Assembly (NCBI GenBank): GCA_029851415.1
Contig: CM056744.1
Span: 115,662,838 to 115,726,837 of the forward strand
DNA: 64,000 bases
Direction: 5' to 3'
DNA from: Eretmocerus hayati
Taxonomy: Eukaryota; Arthropoda; Insecta; Hymenoptera; Aphelinidae
Shown here: positions 11,457 to 23,845 of the stretch, in pieces
Numbering within the stretch: the stretch's first letter is position 1
Layout of the letters: the number at the start of each line of letters is the position of its first letter
Position numbers and translations under genes: made by a program
The notes under the pieces: model-generated
What the model was told of the DNA's origin: nothing
The model's input: the letters and a program-made list of their open reading frames with translations, nothing else
Database searches by the model: none

Positions 11457-11492
11457 TATAAAACAGTAACCGTAATCAGTTCTGTCTCATTC
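11457..11492 (+). promoter_or_regulatory. Core promoter of the 11589-12998 gene
   Basis: TATAAA at 11457-11462 is followed by TCAGTT at 11476 and TCATTC at 11487. The second is about 30 bp downstream of TATA and the better-spaced initiator. The 5' leader would be about 100 nt with no intron. Confidence 0.6.
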
Positions 11493-11588
11493 ATCTCTTT
11501 CGTATGTTTGTGGTCGATATCTCGCTTCAGTTTTCATTCTCGAATTGAAAAATATGATTTCTTCTTGAGCTGCCAGAGTTAATCGAAA

Positions 11589-12998
11589 ATGATCAAACTA
11601 CTCCTGTGTTTCTCCGTCGTTGCCACTACTGTGCGGGCCAATATCAAAAAGTGTGAGGAGGTAATCGAACCCAGAGGAACGATCAATGCCGTATTCAAAC
11701 ATAAACTCAATAAGGAAGGATACGATTGGCTTGACGAACGATTTGTGGGCCTGGTCCCGAGGAAACATAATTGCAGTGACAATCCAAATTGGTGTTTTAG
11801 TGCAGAAGTAAATCAGGAGTCCAACAACTATACCACTGAACGTTTTGAGCCCGATACACTCTGTGGAATCGTTGTAGAGAAAAATCCAGATTTAATTTGT
11901 CGCCTTTCTCATGATTATGCTCATGTTTTTCCTGTACAAAACAATTTTTGTGATCTCAGCGATTTAGAGTACATGTTTAATCGTATAATAAGGAGAGAGG
12001 ACCGCAGGCCAGTATACTTGTCAAATTATAATTATATTTACACTAAAATTGGTTTACCTTTCATGAAACTCTACGGCAATGACAACAAGTACCGTGGCGA
12101 AATTGGACTGGATGTTGATCGGAAAAAAATTGTATTCTTTGGAAGTGACAAACCATTCAGCTCAAATCCCGCGGAAGAATTCCTCAGTATCAGAATTTCG
12201 AACCAAAAAGGCCAGGCAATTCGTGATGTTGAAATTAATGGGAAGGATTCGATGGTTGGAGTGATGAAAAAATACAATTTGGGCCACAGTATCCCTTACG
12301 AGTATGACTATATAATCGAAGTTACTGCAAAGAAAACAAGAACATTTTCTGTTGGAGTGGATGACATCGGTGGCAGAAAAGATTCATTTGAGAAAGTGAT
12401 ATCAAATTCTCTGTCATTTGTTCTGCTCGACGATGATGTTGTGTCATACAGTTGGTATAAGCAGAATTATTTGAATTTATTATTGGAATTACAGAGAAAC
12501 TTTGATCAATGGAACCAAGATCTTATCCGAGAACGCAATGAAATTCATATCAGCTCCACCCCTGAACAAAAAATCAAGTGGATTAGAGAAAAACGAAGAG
12601 ATTTGCGCACAATGACTCATCAACTGAACCAGGACATTGCATTTATAAAAGGAAGAGAAACTTCTCGCAAGATGCAGATCGAAATTCAGAATTTAGGAAG
12701 AAAAATAAATAAGCGGTTCAAAAAAGTGGAAAGAGCGATTCAAATAGTACAAGATAGAGTAGAAAAGCTTGAATTGAAGATAGAAAATCTCAGTTCAAAG
12801 GTAGGAAGTATAAGTTCAAAAGTGGAAAGTTTCATTTCGAAAGTAGATGAGCTCAAGGCGGCTGAACCTGAAAAAATTTTATGTTCAGAAATTTTTGGAC
12901 TTGCCTCTCCCATGTACGCGTTGGTTCCTGGAGCGGGTACAGTAGCATCAACAGTAATGGGAGTTGTTGCGGCAACTTGCACGATAGCTGGCGTTTAA
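11589..12998 (+). CDS. Secreted protein with mucin/carbohydrate-binding-like module and long coiled coil
   Basis: A 469-residue intronless gene. Residues 1-17 are a clear signal peptide (MIKLLLCFSVVATTVRA, cleavage about A17/N18). Residues 18-150 hold six cysteines (22, 62, 69, 92, 104, 121) and N-glycosylation-type sites. Residues about 155-255 resemble the putative mucin/carbohydrate-binding module (Pfam Mucin_bdg) found in viral enhancins and related bacterial proteins: beta-rich, with the order GEIGLDVDRKKIVF, EEFLSIRISNQKGQAI, VEINGKDS, SIPYEYDYIIEV. No HExxH zinc site is present, so it is not a protease. Residues about 325-425 form a Lys/Glu-rich coiled coil with heptads such as KVGSISSKVESFISKVDEL. 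The tail (434-469) is hydrophobic and glycine-rich and could insert into membrane. The start is the first ATG, about 100 nt after the TATA/Inr; AATAAA follows the stop by 167 bp. The role is inferred: extracellular glycan or peritrophic-matrix binding, possibly venom or immune. The fold assignment is by eye. Confidence 0.8.
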   Translation: MIKLLLCFSVVATTVRANIKKCEEVIEPRGTINAVFKHKLNKEGYDWLDERFVGLVPRKHNCSDNPNWCFSAEVNQESNNYTTERFEPDTLCGIVVEKNPDLICRLSHDYAHVFPVQNNFCDLSDLEYMFNRIIRREDRRPVYLSNYNYIYTKIGLPFMKLYGNDNKYRGEIGLDVDRKKIVFFGSDKPFSSNPAEEFLSIRISNQKGQAIRDVEINGKDSMVGVMKKYNLGHSIPYEYDYIIEVTAKKTRTFSVGVDDIGGRKDSFEKVISNSLSFVLLDDDVVSYSWYKQNYLNLLLELQRNFDQWNQDLIRERNEIHISSTPEQKIKWIREKRRDLRTMTHQLNQDIAFIKGRETSRKMQIEIQNLGRKINKRFKKVERAIQIVQDRVEKLELKIENLSSKVGSISSKVESFISKVDELKAAEPEKILCSEIFGLASPMYALVPGAGTVASTVMGVVAATCTIAGV

Positions 12999-13164
12999 TG
13001 CAGATCCCAAGAGCTGGTATCTCACCGATACGAATTAAAATGTTTGCCACAATATTCACTATGATTAGAGTGGGTATTGCCAAGATATCGGTGTAGTACT
13101 CATGCAAATTTTGCGAGTTTTGATGGTGAAAAATAATGCATTGTAATGGTTCTATTACTGTCTT

Positions 13165-13170
13165 AATAAA
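13165..13170 (+). terminator. Polyadenylation signal AATAAA
   Basis: Canonical AATAAA 167 bp after the stop codon of the 11589-12998 gene. It delimits a compact transcript of about 1.7 kb. Confidence 0.65.
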
Positions 13171-13507
13171 TCTGAATCGAAAACAGCTCTTCATAGTAAC
13201 TAGAATTCATTTTTGAAATCATCAAGATCCAGGATCCGAGAATTTCGAAATTCTTTAGTATTGATTCCCAATGAGAGCGATGATATATCTGAAAAAGATT
13301 GCACAGAGATCTTCAACAAGTTATGGTCATTATAACTATCTCTCTAAAATAATTCAAGTGAACACGGTCGCAACCCGCGGTTTCGAGTGAAATTTCACCC
13401 AAAGCCGGGTTTAAAGTCGAGCCTCATCTCCCGATGAGTATGAAAAAATTTCATCAGATCAAATAGCAGTGTCGCCTTGAAATAATATGATCAGAAAGGT
13501 GACATAG

Positions 13508-13637
13508 TTAACACGTTCGTTGCGGGCGGGACCCACGGTTGGGTCCCACCTATCCTTCTTTGCGTGCAGCAGATTTTCGTCTCACGGGATTCAACATTGC
13601 GTGGGACCCACCCGTGAGTCCCGCCGCACACAGGGAA
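13508..13637. mobile_element. Partial TTAA element with CACGTTCGTTGCGG end
   Basis: TTAA (13508-13511) is followed by CACGTTCGTTGCGGGCGGGACCCAC. An inverted counterpart (GTGAGTCCCGCCGCA) occurs near 13613-13628, but the outer terminal bases and second TTAA are missing on the right. It belongs to the same family as 6429-6672 and 56188-56294. Confidence 0.5.
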
Positions 13638-13639
13638 GG

Positions 13640-16600
13640 AATTGCGATTTTTGCCGTCTTACAGCAGTCTAGTCAGGTTTGCCTCATGCACTTGTGAACC
13701 TAAAGTGATTTTGACCTGTGAAAATTTGAACAATCGTCGTGATTTTCACGCCAGTAGAAGTGAAATTCTCAAAGCTTTTAGAATCTTGAAAAAACAATCA
13801 TCCATTTTATTTCAGGTATCACAATCGATGAAAAAGAGCAACCATACGTGGTATTTATGAATGAGGATGAAGCAATCGATCTAACTACATAAAATAGTTT
13901 AGATTTTTCCGCACATCTTTATGTGTCTCATCAAACATTGATGAAACCCAGACTGTAATTTTGCAAACCTTCTGTAGTTTTCCAAATAAGCCCAGCTCCT
14001 TGACTCTGTCCGTCCCTGACAGTACGCTGTTTTTTTACAAATCACTTGTAAAAGCGGAACCTCTGTGCGGAAGGACAATTTTCGCACTTACTGCTTCAAA
14101 AATTTATTTTCAAGTTCAAATGTACTCTGCCTCTAAGACCAAAGTTGGTCCAAGATTGGAACCACGAAAAAGATTTGAAAGAAATCTCACTACTACTCAG
14201 AACATACTCAAACCCTGAGAAATTGAAGAAATACATATGAATATTGGGAAGATGATACATCAGATACTCTTCACGGGAATCTCTTCAATGTCATTATGCA
14301 AGACTCAAAGATGAGCAAAAAAATTACTGGACTGAACGACCACCCCATCATATTTACCAAAGAACAAACGCGAATACAATATACGAATAATACCTCCGAG
14401 TGAGTACAACGACACAAAAACACGGCACAAGTGCATTGCTAAGTATTATAACCACATGAAGGTACGTAAGTGCAACATACAAGCGCCGCACGCAAGCTTT
14501 GAGATGGTCTCCATATAGCCTCTGAAACATCGTAGGGAATAAGACTGGTTCGCGGATGCGATAGCGTCTGAATCGATTAAACGATCCTCGCGGCATGTGA
14601 TTTTCTTTCTTCCTCACTCTCATTTATACATATATGTATTTGTGCAGACTTCGGTGCAAGCTTTTTCATCTCCAGCCGCGATACTCTGGCTACTCGCATA
14701 AGTGATGCGACTTCGTGGTTTATACTCACATTGCATGGCTTTGCAACGTGTATGTACATGTATAACTTGCTTGGTTAGGTAGTATCTTCCGGTCGCAGGC
14801 GCTGCAGGTGTCCAACGACTACGATACCATAAAATCGGTCATGTGAAATCTTGAAAACTTTTTTTTTATCGGATATACATTATATCAGATGCAATCGGTA
14901 TGTCGATTATGAAATTTGTGTATCTGAATTTTTTAATCGAATTGGTTTCGTGGTTATTGATAAGTTTACTGCTGTAATACCGGAATTATTGATGATTTTT
15001 TTTTCTCATTCGTGAACACAGTCTGATGTATGGCGGAATTCATCCATTGGGAACATCGTAAAATTATTTATTAGTGGTGAATTTTTTCATTGACACGGTA
15101 CTTGATTCTTTTTTCAAATCGATCATGGATCGCTCGGAAGTACTAACAGTTATAACGTCAAAGTTACGCCAATTTTTGTGATCAATGGCAAAGATTAAGT
15201 CACAAAACTATACAAACTTTCAAGAAACTAACTTCACGTCCACCGGGTAGTCATGGTCAGCTTGACATGTAACTCATAGCATTTTTTCGATCAAATTCTC
15301 GAGTTATCTGCATCAAATTGATCCTGGAACCAAAGTTGAATGGTTTTAGGGAATTGTCTACCCTATTGGAGTTTTTCGCGTGAATGTGTGTTTCGCAAAC
15401 CAATGGTTCGGGCATCTCGATGTCTGAACAAAAACTCTTACCATTAACTTCGGGATGAAATTGTAACATGGTAATTCAAGAATTTCTTGATACTGTTGGA
15501 ATAAAACACTGCCATTCAAAGTCCAAATGGTGTTAGCACTGGGCAGTATGCAGTGGTTATAGAAGGCTTTGACAGCTTCTATTGAAGATTGTTTGAGATG
15601 CCTCACGATTTTGGATTAATCGTGAGTATTGCAGAAATGCCTTAGCGTCGTAATGCATACATTATGCGAAATTCCAAACAGATTCTAGATCAGTATTGCT
15701 AAAATTGGGATATCAATCAGAAACAAGTCCTATTTATCTAAAAATGAAGATCCCTAGAAACCCAATTAGTGCAGAGATGGAGATACAGGATAGATATGCT
15801 CTGCAAATGAGTGATACCAACTTGAAGCAATTTGTTGATGATGAAGACGAGAAACCATCTCTCTCTTGGGCTAATTGGCTAATCAATCAGACTGGCGATA
15901 CCCATCTCAATCGCAAATTGATCGTGGATGCAAATGATCCCATTCCAGCCTCAGAAGAGTCTATCTCTATATGTTTCCTGTATGGGACATCAGAGTAATA
16001 TTTCCTCTCTTTCTTCATCTCTTATGATTCATCCTCTCATTCGCATAAATATCTGCAGAATTGACTGCCCTCATTGATCAGTGAATTCGCTAACGAATTC
16101 CATCAATTTTACCTCCCATCTGCCCTCATCAAAAATCCATCCTGCCTCAAACCAAGTACCTACTTTCACATCGATGAAACATCTCTGCATGTAAAGTGAC
16201 CACATAACTATATAACACGGGAAGAAGTGTGTAAACACATTCTGGATCAGGATGAACGAGACCAATCGAGACCAATCATTCAAGCTCAACGAGCCCATTC
16301 CCTTCCCGATACACGACAAATACATACATCTCTCATGAAAAGCTCTGTGCTCATTATATTGTGTATCTGTCGCACAATGAGACGACTCTCGTGAATCACT
16401 GCCCCAAAACCATCTCTCTGAATCTCATGCATATTCGATGGGACACGACACTTCGATCATCGAGGAACCCCTCTAGTCTCTATATACCCGATTCATTACA
16501 ACGAGTAACGATATCGTCAAATTTCAGCTAAAATATTACCGCAAACATATCTCAGTATTCCAGCTAGACTCAATATATACACAATTCATATCGCCAAGTA
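13640..16600. other. Gene-poor interval
   Basis: No domain-bearing frame. A 100-residue plus-strand frame at 15696-15998 (acidic, ...FVDDEDEKPSLSWANWLIN...) has protein-like composition but no signal peptide, promoter or recognisable family. No repeat array before 16604. Confidence 0.45.
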
Positions 16601-17105
16601 TGAGGGTGAATTTAGATTAGGTGACATGTCACGCGTTCTGCCCTCATAGCTGGAAGAATATCCAGATCAGGTGACACGTTACTCGGTGCGTTGCAACAAC
16701 TTAGGGTGCATCCAGATGAGATGACAAATCACACAATACGAACCAAGAACTAAGGATGTGTCCAGATAAGACGACGACTTACACAACACACATCATCCAC
16801 TGAGGGTGCTTCTGGATAAGGTGGCGCGTACCGAAATACGTCACAAAAATCGATGTACGGCTAGATAAAGTGAAGCGTTACACAATACGTAACAAAAACT
16901 GAGGGTGACTCCTCAAACAATACATTACAACGATTGAGGGTGTATCCAGATAGGGTAATGTGTTTCACAGCATGTAACCTTAGCTCTGCAGATGCGTCCG
17001 GATATGCCTTATTCAACACGGCACAACAAATAATGGTGCGCACAGACAAAGTGACTCGTTACACGACACGTCACAACAACTAACGGTGCGTCCAAATGAG
17101 GTGTC

Positions 17106-17440
17106 ACACAATTCATAACATGTTACGACAGCTGCGGCTGCGTTCAAATAAGGTATCACGTCACACAACACGTTACACCAATAATGTTGCGTCCAGATGA
17201 AGTGTCGCGTGACACAACATGTCACAATACGTAACGATGCGTCCAGATAGAGTGATTCGGTACACAACACGTTACAGAAATTGAGGGTGCTGTCAAATAA
17301 GCTGGGACAATATTTAACATGATAGGACAGCTACGGCTGCGTTCAAATGAGGTGTCACACAATACGTCACACCAATAATTGTGCATCCAGATAAGATGTC
17401 ACATATCCCCACATGTGACAACAGCTATGGCTGCGTCCAG
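17106..17440 (+). repeat. 335-bp segment duplicated at 18421-18755
   Basis: Wherever compared, the two segments align at a constant offset of 1315 bp with essentially no differences. Ordinary units in the array differ by 10-25 percent. This marks a recent multi-unit duplication. Confidence 0.75.
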
Positions 17441-17935
17441 ATGGAGTGTCGCGTGACACAATACGTTACAACATGTAACGATGCATCCAGATAGAATGAT
17501 TCGGTACACAATATGTTACAAAAATTGGGGATGCTGTCAGATGAGGTGACGCAATTCATAACATGGCAGGATAGCTACGGCTGCGTCCAAATGAGGCGTC
17601 ACACAATACGTCACACCAATAATGGTGCGCCCAGATGAGGTAATGCGTGACACAACACGTTACAACAATTGAGGGTGCTGTCGGCTTCCGTGCTGTCAGA
17701 TAAGGTGACGTGATTTATAGCATGTTACGACGGCTACAGCTGCGTCTAAATGAGGTATCACGTCACACAACACATCACACCAATAATATTGCGTCCAGAT
17801 GGAGTGTCGCGTGACACAACACGTTACAATACGTAACGATGCGTCCAGAAAGAGTGATTCGGTACACAACACGTTACGATAATTGAGGGTACTGTCAGAT
17901 AAACTGGCGCAATTTTCAACATGATAGGACAGCTA

Positions 17936-18194
17936 TCCTCTCCAAAACCATCAGTGAGAACTCACTGAACTTCAGTTAGTCTGAGTTCAACTCTGACTGA
18001 AGACTTCAGTGAGTAGTTTCAGTGAGTATCCACTGGAGTAGCACTGAATCTTCAGTGACCTTGGGTGGTCGGAAATGAACCCATCACCGAAGTTTCAGTG
18101 ATGCTCACTGAAACTGCTCACTGAAGTCTTCAGTCAGAGTTGATCCCAGACTGACTGAAGTTAAGTAAGTTCTCACTGATGGTTTCGGAGAGAG
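17936..18194. mobile_element. TA-flanked mariner-like MITE inside the satellite
   Basis: 259 bp with terminal inverted repeats (TCCTCTCCAAAACCATCAG left, CTGATGGTTTCGGAGAGAG right). TA lies at 17934-17935 and 18195-18196. The interrupted satellite unit reads cagc-TA-cagctgcg across the join, matching uninterrupted units elsewhere in the array, so the empty site is visible. Interior palindromic, rich in TCAGTGA; non-coding. Confidence 0.82.
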
Positions 18195-18420
18195 TACAGC
18201 TGCGTCCAAATGAGGTGTCACACAATACGTCACACCAATAATGGTGCGTCCAAATGAGGTGTCATTTCACATCATTTCACGACAAGAGACAACAGCTTTG
18301 GCTGTGTCTAGATAGAGTGTCGGGTGACACAACACGTTACAACAAGTAACGATGCTTCCAAAATGGAGTGATTCGGTACACAATACGTTACAACAATTGA
18401 GGGTGCTGTCAGATGAGGTG

Positions 18421-18755
18421 ACACAATTCATAACATGTTACGACAGCTGCGGCTGCGTTCAAATAAGGTATCACGTCACACAACACGTTACACCAATAAT
18501 GTTGCGTCCAGATGAAGTGTCGCGTGACACAACATGTCACAATACGTAACGATGCGTCCAGATAGAGTGATTCGGTACACAACACGTTACAGAAATTGAG
18601 GGTGCTGTCAAATAAGCTGGGACAATATTTAACATGATAGGACAGCTACGGCTGCGTTCAAATGAGGTGTCACACAATACGTCACACCAATAATTGTGCA
18701 TCCAGATAAGATGTCACATATCCCCACATGTGACAACAGCTATGGCTGCGTCCAG
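18421..18755 (+). repeat. Second copy of the 17106-17440 segment
   Basis: Same register and orientation as the first copy. The copies diverge after base 18755 (gatgaagtgtcacg against gatggagtgtcgcg). Confidence 0.75.
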
Positions 18756-19326
18756 ATGAAGTGTCACGTGACACAATAAGTTACAACAAGTAACGATGCT
18801 TCCAGATGAATTGATTCGGTACACAACACGTTACAGCAATTGAGGGTGCATCCAGATAAGGCGACGCATTCCACGACCACTACGGCTGCGTCGAGATAAG
18901 GTCACGTCACAACAATTGATACTGCAATCAGATGAGGCGGCGCGTTATGCAACACGTTCCAACAACTGAGAGTGCTCCTTAATCGAGTGGCATATTACTC
19001 AACATGTTACAGCACCTCAAAGTACTTCCAGATAAATCGACATGCTACACAGTGCATTGCAATGATTTAGCGTGCATTCAGATATGATGGAGCGTCTCAC
19101 AAAACCACACGACACTCTATGCAAAGGAATGTGTCAGACGACACAGTATGATACGACATTCTTCAGCATTGAATCTCATTGCATGTCATGTGCAATGTGC
19201 TATGATGTCTGTAATCCTCGTAATTCTACCGAACGTCATGACCTTCTTTGTGACATGGATCTATTTTCATACACTGGCCATCGCGTCACATCGCACAAGG
19301 AGTCACCTAATCTGGATTCACCCTAA

Positions 19327-22300
19327 CCCGTATGAATCACTCGTCTCGCCTAGGTGGACAAGCTCCAAATGGAACCATTATGAATAACCCGCATAAAATT
19401 TCACTCGCCAAAACCGAAAGAAAAAAAATTACCCTAGCTTGCAAGCTCACCCTCAGTAGTAATAGTATTGATCGACCGCCAGCCGATACATGCCAATGTG
19501 TATAGGGTTGTTGGCTATACACTATAGGTATTCCGAGAGGGCAGTTTGAAATGCTGATGGGGTATAGAGTCAGGGCTACTGGAATTCATCTGGGCTACTA
19601 TATGCGTAATGCTTCCAAGCCGAGCAATGCCGCTCAATAACGCGAAAGCGAGATCCACGTGTACGGCTCATTGAAATTGAACGGAATCGAGCTTGTGAGC
19701 TAGTAGGTAGGTAGTTCCACTGATGCTGACGAGGTTTACCCATCGTGTGGGTATGCGGATGGATGTGGACGATCGTGTGTCCAATAGCTAGAGAAGTCTG
19801 ATCGTAATGTGGGACTGGAATTCACGACCTATATGACTCACTGTATAGCGTGGGAGCTTTCCTGGTTTAGGTATCTCTTCGGTCAAATGGGTATTTCTAC
19901 TGGCGTAGTGTGTTTTGCATGGGAGATAGTGCAAGATCATTTCGATTTGGTGTAAGGTTATTATTGCTGCTCTGAGTATGATGACCTATGAATGATCTAT
20001 GAATCAGAAATGATGTGGGACTTACATCATGTTCATAGCTTAATTTTCATAAGCCTGTCATCGACTGATATTGGATTATCGAATTCATCACAAATTTTCA
20101 TAGAGAGTTGATCTGGTTGAATATCCTCTGGAAAATTTTGATAACGAATCACTGCACACGGTCTCAATGAAATTCTTGCGAGAGGTGATTGAAAGAAGGG
20201 CCATAATTCAATTGAATGGAATCAGGAATGTATGATGAGTTCATGCCATTTTAGTGAGAGGATATCTATTCATTGGAGTGAAAGAGGTTTTTTGTCAAAT
20301 AACACTCAAGAGCTCCTGATTCAATTGCCACATAACAGCACCTGCATAGAGAATTGAAATATCAGTATATTCATCTGCATCATCTACTTGTTCTCGAATA
20401 ATTTTCCAACCACTGAGAGTCGTGTTTTTTAGGTCGAGAAGAGCCTCAGGCTGATATACTTTTGCAGATGACTCGAGTACTCTGCGTCGTTCTCACCTCT
20501 TTCCTGAGGCTTCAAACTTCTCTACTGAACTTGCGAGTCGTGCAATGACTGTAGTGCTCGTATCTACTCATGCACTCCACTAATGTGTCAAGAATAGATT
20601 TTGGTCTCAATGCTGAGACTATGATGTAAGTTTATTCTCTGATCTAATGATGGCCAACCAAGAAAAGATTTTCCGGAAAAGAGAAATACGTCATGCGGTA
20701 ATAGTGATTCAAAGTTGTTCAAAGTGATATGATATAGTAATTTATCCATTACCGCAAATGTCAGCATCTATTCTACTCGGCGAGATGATATTTCATCGAT
20801 CGCTTCTCATCTCTCATATTCAAGATTCACGAGACATCAGATACCTTAGATATTTGTCACATTATCGTTGACAGCCTGTGGGTATAATATTCACATCATT
20901 TTGGATACCATAATCCTATAAATAGCCCGAATAACCATTAGCAGACCCTCTTTGATCTAGGCTCAAACACAATATGCCTCATCAAAGACCAAATATCGGC
21001 ATTTCTCCAATATCATCGAGCTCCAATATCATGCAGTAGCTATATGGATGTTTTCACCGTAATATCACACTCTCTAACCTCTACGTGAGAACCGCAGCAA
21101 AAATCCTAGTGAATCCACGTGTGCGAAGCACGGATTGGAGAGGAGAAAAATACACAATACGGACGAAAGCTCGCTCGGAATTTCGCGTGCACACTAGTCC
21201 AAGAGAGGAAGTATCGAAGCCCGTGAGCTCGTGACGCGCCATTTCTCGAATGTAGGTACCTTGTAATTCTCATTGTTAGAGACTTTGTGATGGTGTGCTA
21301 TGCAATAGGAGTTTGAATTTACTCGATTTGAGAATGCGGACGAACGATCGCGGTGAGGAATCGTGCATCCGCAAGTTCGGCTATTTGGTGACTTTTTCCG
21401 ACCTTTGCCGGTTAAGGAAAATACTTGAATACAAAAGACTAGTTGCCTGATTAAAGGCTTGATTCTTGCCTAATTTCATAGGGTATCATGCATTCCATAT
21501 TGGGATAAACGAAAATTTAGAAAAATTATTAGCAGCAACTTTGCCATAAGATACTCATGAGATGGTGATTACGGCATCGTAACTGAAGCTGAACTCACAT
21601 CAATTGAAAAATTCCTAATCATCTGAATTTTTCACCAGATTTTTCAGTGGTCCTACACAACCTCAAAATCCATACTTCAAGGTGAAAAATCCATCAAACA
21701 TAACCTATGGTAGTTGTCAAGCTGAACGTTACTGTAGAGCTATAATAATGTGAGAGCTCCTATTGTCGTTATTTCATTCATTCAAGCTAAAAATGGACTA
21801 AAATTTCTATCACTCAAAAGAAAAAATTAGAATTAAAATCTGCATGATCAAACATTTTAGTTTCCATTTCACCCCAAAAATCGAATAAATTTCAAGTTTT
21901 CTGTAATTGCACATAAAGATCATGGTGATTATCTAAAAACTCCCTGTTGGCGATTTTTCATCTTTCTCTATAATGAGTTCCCAGGAAATCACATGAAGAT
22001 CATCGTTCATCCAAACGTCAGTATTTTGTAGCAATTAGATTAACATACATGGACCAAAGACAAAAATTGCTAGCAACGAACCAATCACGCACAATCTCAC
22101 TACTTTGTAACAACTATATCTACAATGCAATTAAAAGCATTGCCCAACAGACTGTGATGGAAATAAAGATAATCAACTCAATAAATCACCCGTATCCCCC
22201 AATTGTTGAAAAATGTCAATTTTAAAAGAGTGCATCAAACAGACATCAGATAATGAGAACTACAGATAGCAAACACGCGAGCCCAATCAAGTGCCCACAT

Positions 22301-23840
22301 ATTCACCGGACACCAAATAATCCAACATACCCCGCTCATCCTTCCCCCAGAATGGCGCAAAAGTTCAAAAATCACCCTCATACATCTCCCTCCTACAACT
22401 CTTTCCACCAACAGTATATCGCAAAATTCACAAGTTCCATGGGCAATCCCAACTCCAAATATACACCTCCATGGGAATTTGTTGGTCGAATATACAGAGT
22501 AGCTCGCGGCCATTGTATTCCCGAGCTCACCAACGCGTCGTTCGTCCCTTTTGCCCAAGCCGAGCGCGAAAATCGATTCGGCTTTGAGTGGATGTGCAGA
22601 GGCTAATCGTCCGGCCGAAACGCCCGATTAAAGCTGTAAACTTCTCTATAGGTGTTTGTGAGTGTGCAGATATATAGAGCTGAGCTAGAGATCGTATGTG
22701 AAGCTAGCGCGAGAGCTTGCGTATTGTTTTGTACCACCGCGGTATGAAGTCCAATTGGATTTTCGCGCGATTTTGTCGCCTGTCTCGTGTTTTAGGATGG
22801 TGTATGTAGAAAAAGGAAAGGGGATGCATCAGATGCCCTAAAGGCAGATTGAGAGTTGGAGGTTGGAGTCGTGCGTTGGTACGAGTTTTGGTGGAATGAT
22901 GCTTTTTGTTGTTTGTAGAGATAGAAGTTTTGCGTGGATAACATGAACGGTACGTGCTTCGTGTATTTTGCACGTGAGTGTGCAAAACTGTTTTAATTGG
23001 AAAAGTGTGCGTTTGGTATGTATAGATATATTGCATTTGATGGCGTGGAGTGATATGTGGAATTTTGGTCGGTGTGGGGCAATACGCAATTGTTGGTTTC
23101 AAACTATTAAACTTGTTACGATAAGTACGCTGCTACAGGAAATTGTTGCGATTATTCGTGAGAGATGTTTTAGAAGGCTTAAATGGTGATTTCTTTGTAC
23201 GAGAAGCTTGATTTAAACTAGTATTCTCTGGCTCGTTTATTCGTGAGTCCGACGAGCATTGAAAGTATACTCAGAATGTGAATTTATTTGATATGTTCAA
23301 AATATGAGACTTTTATCAGGGCCTCAAGTGGAATGTGTTAATCTATCTAGAAATTCAGAAATGGATGCTAGAGGAAATGGTTAGGTTGTTTTGGATACGA
23401 TCCTTTTTTCATTGCAACATGTTATTCTTCCAATACAATATCTTATTCGTGTAACGACCGATTCACAATCCAGTAATAACGAATTTAGAGATAATAATTA
23501 GATATCATCTAATCCTGTCAATCGTTCCTTTCTTTTAATGATCAGGCATGTGCCCATTAGATGAAGTTTGAATGGATCTATAATCTATAATCTATAATCA
23601 TAATAATTAAAAGCCAGTCCAAAATTTGTCCTCCCGGATTCTGTTTATCAGGTTGCCTAAATGAAAAGGGTGAAAAAATAGTGGTTGGTCGATAGGTGGG
23701 TAGGTTAGTGGGGGAGTGGGTAAGTGATCGCATCAGTGGATGGGTGGATGTTCTGGTCTGATCCAATCCAATTCTATGATACGGTTTTCTAATATCGTAC
23801 TGGAACCATAACAAATCTGGTACAACACTAGAAGAACCGT
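19327..23840. other. Gene-poor interval
   Basis: Only short overlapping frames were found. The longest pair (22253-22606 plus, 22704-23102 minus) is low in complexity, has no signal or domain and looks like chance. Some tatata and TG-rich words occur near 22670-23040. No transposon ends or tandem arrays were recognised. Confidence 0.45.
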
Positions 23841-23845
23841 GTTAA

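Larger units (their letters stand above)
16604..19323. repeat. ~48-bp satellite array bounded by inverted copies of its own unit
   Basis: Dozens of divergent units with core GAGGGTGCGTCCAGATAAGG followed by cac/gtg-rich sequence (…cacaacacgttacaac…). Spacing of the TCCAGAT core is about 47-50 bp. At the left edge the core reads GGGTGAATTTAGATTAGGTG (16604 on). At the right edge the reverse complement GGGTGAATCCAGATTAGGTG ends at 19323. The array is therefore enclosed by terminal inverted repeats like a transposable element. Flanks are tga/taa, a near-match to a 3-bp TWA duplication. Frames inside are spurious. Confidence 0.85.

Noticed and set aside
16604..19323. CRISPR array
   Set aside because: Units are contiguous, divergent and without unique spacers, and the genome is eukaryotic.
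18352..19387. Frames in the 16.6-19.3 kb array
   Set aside because: They are translations of satellite units and change frame freely between units.
22704..23102. 132-residue minus-strand frame and its 22253-22606 plus-strand neighbour
   Set aside because: The His/Thr/Lys-rich composition mirrors TG-rich sequence on the other strand; no domain or promoter.
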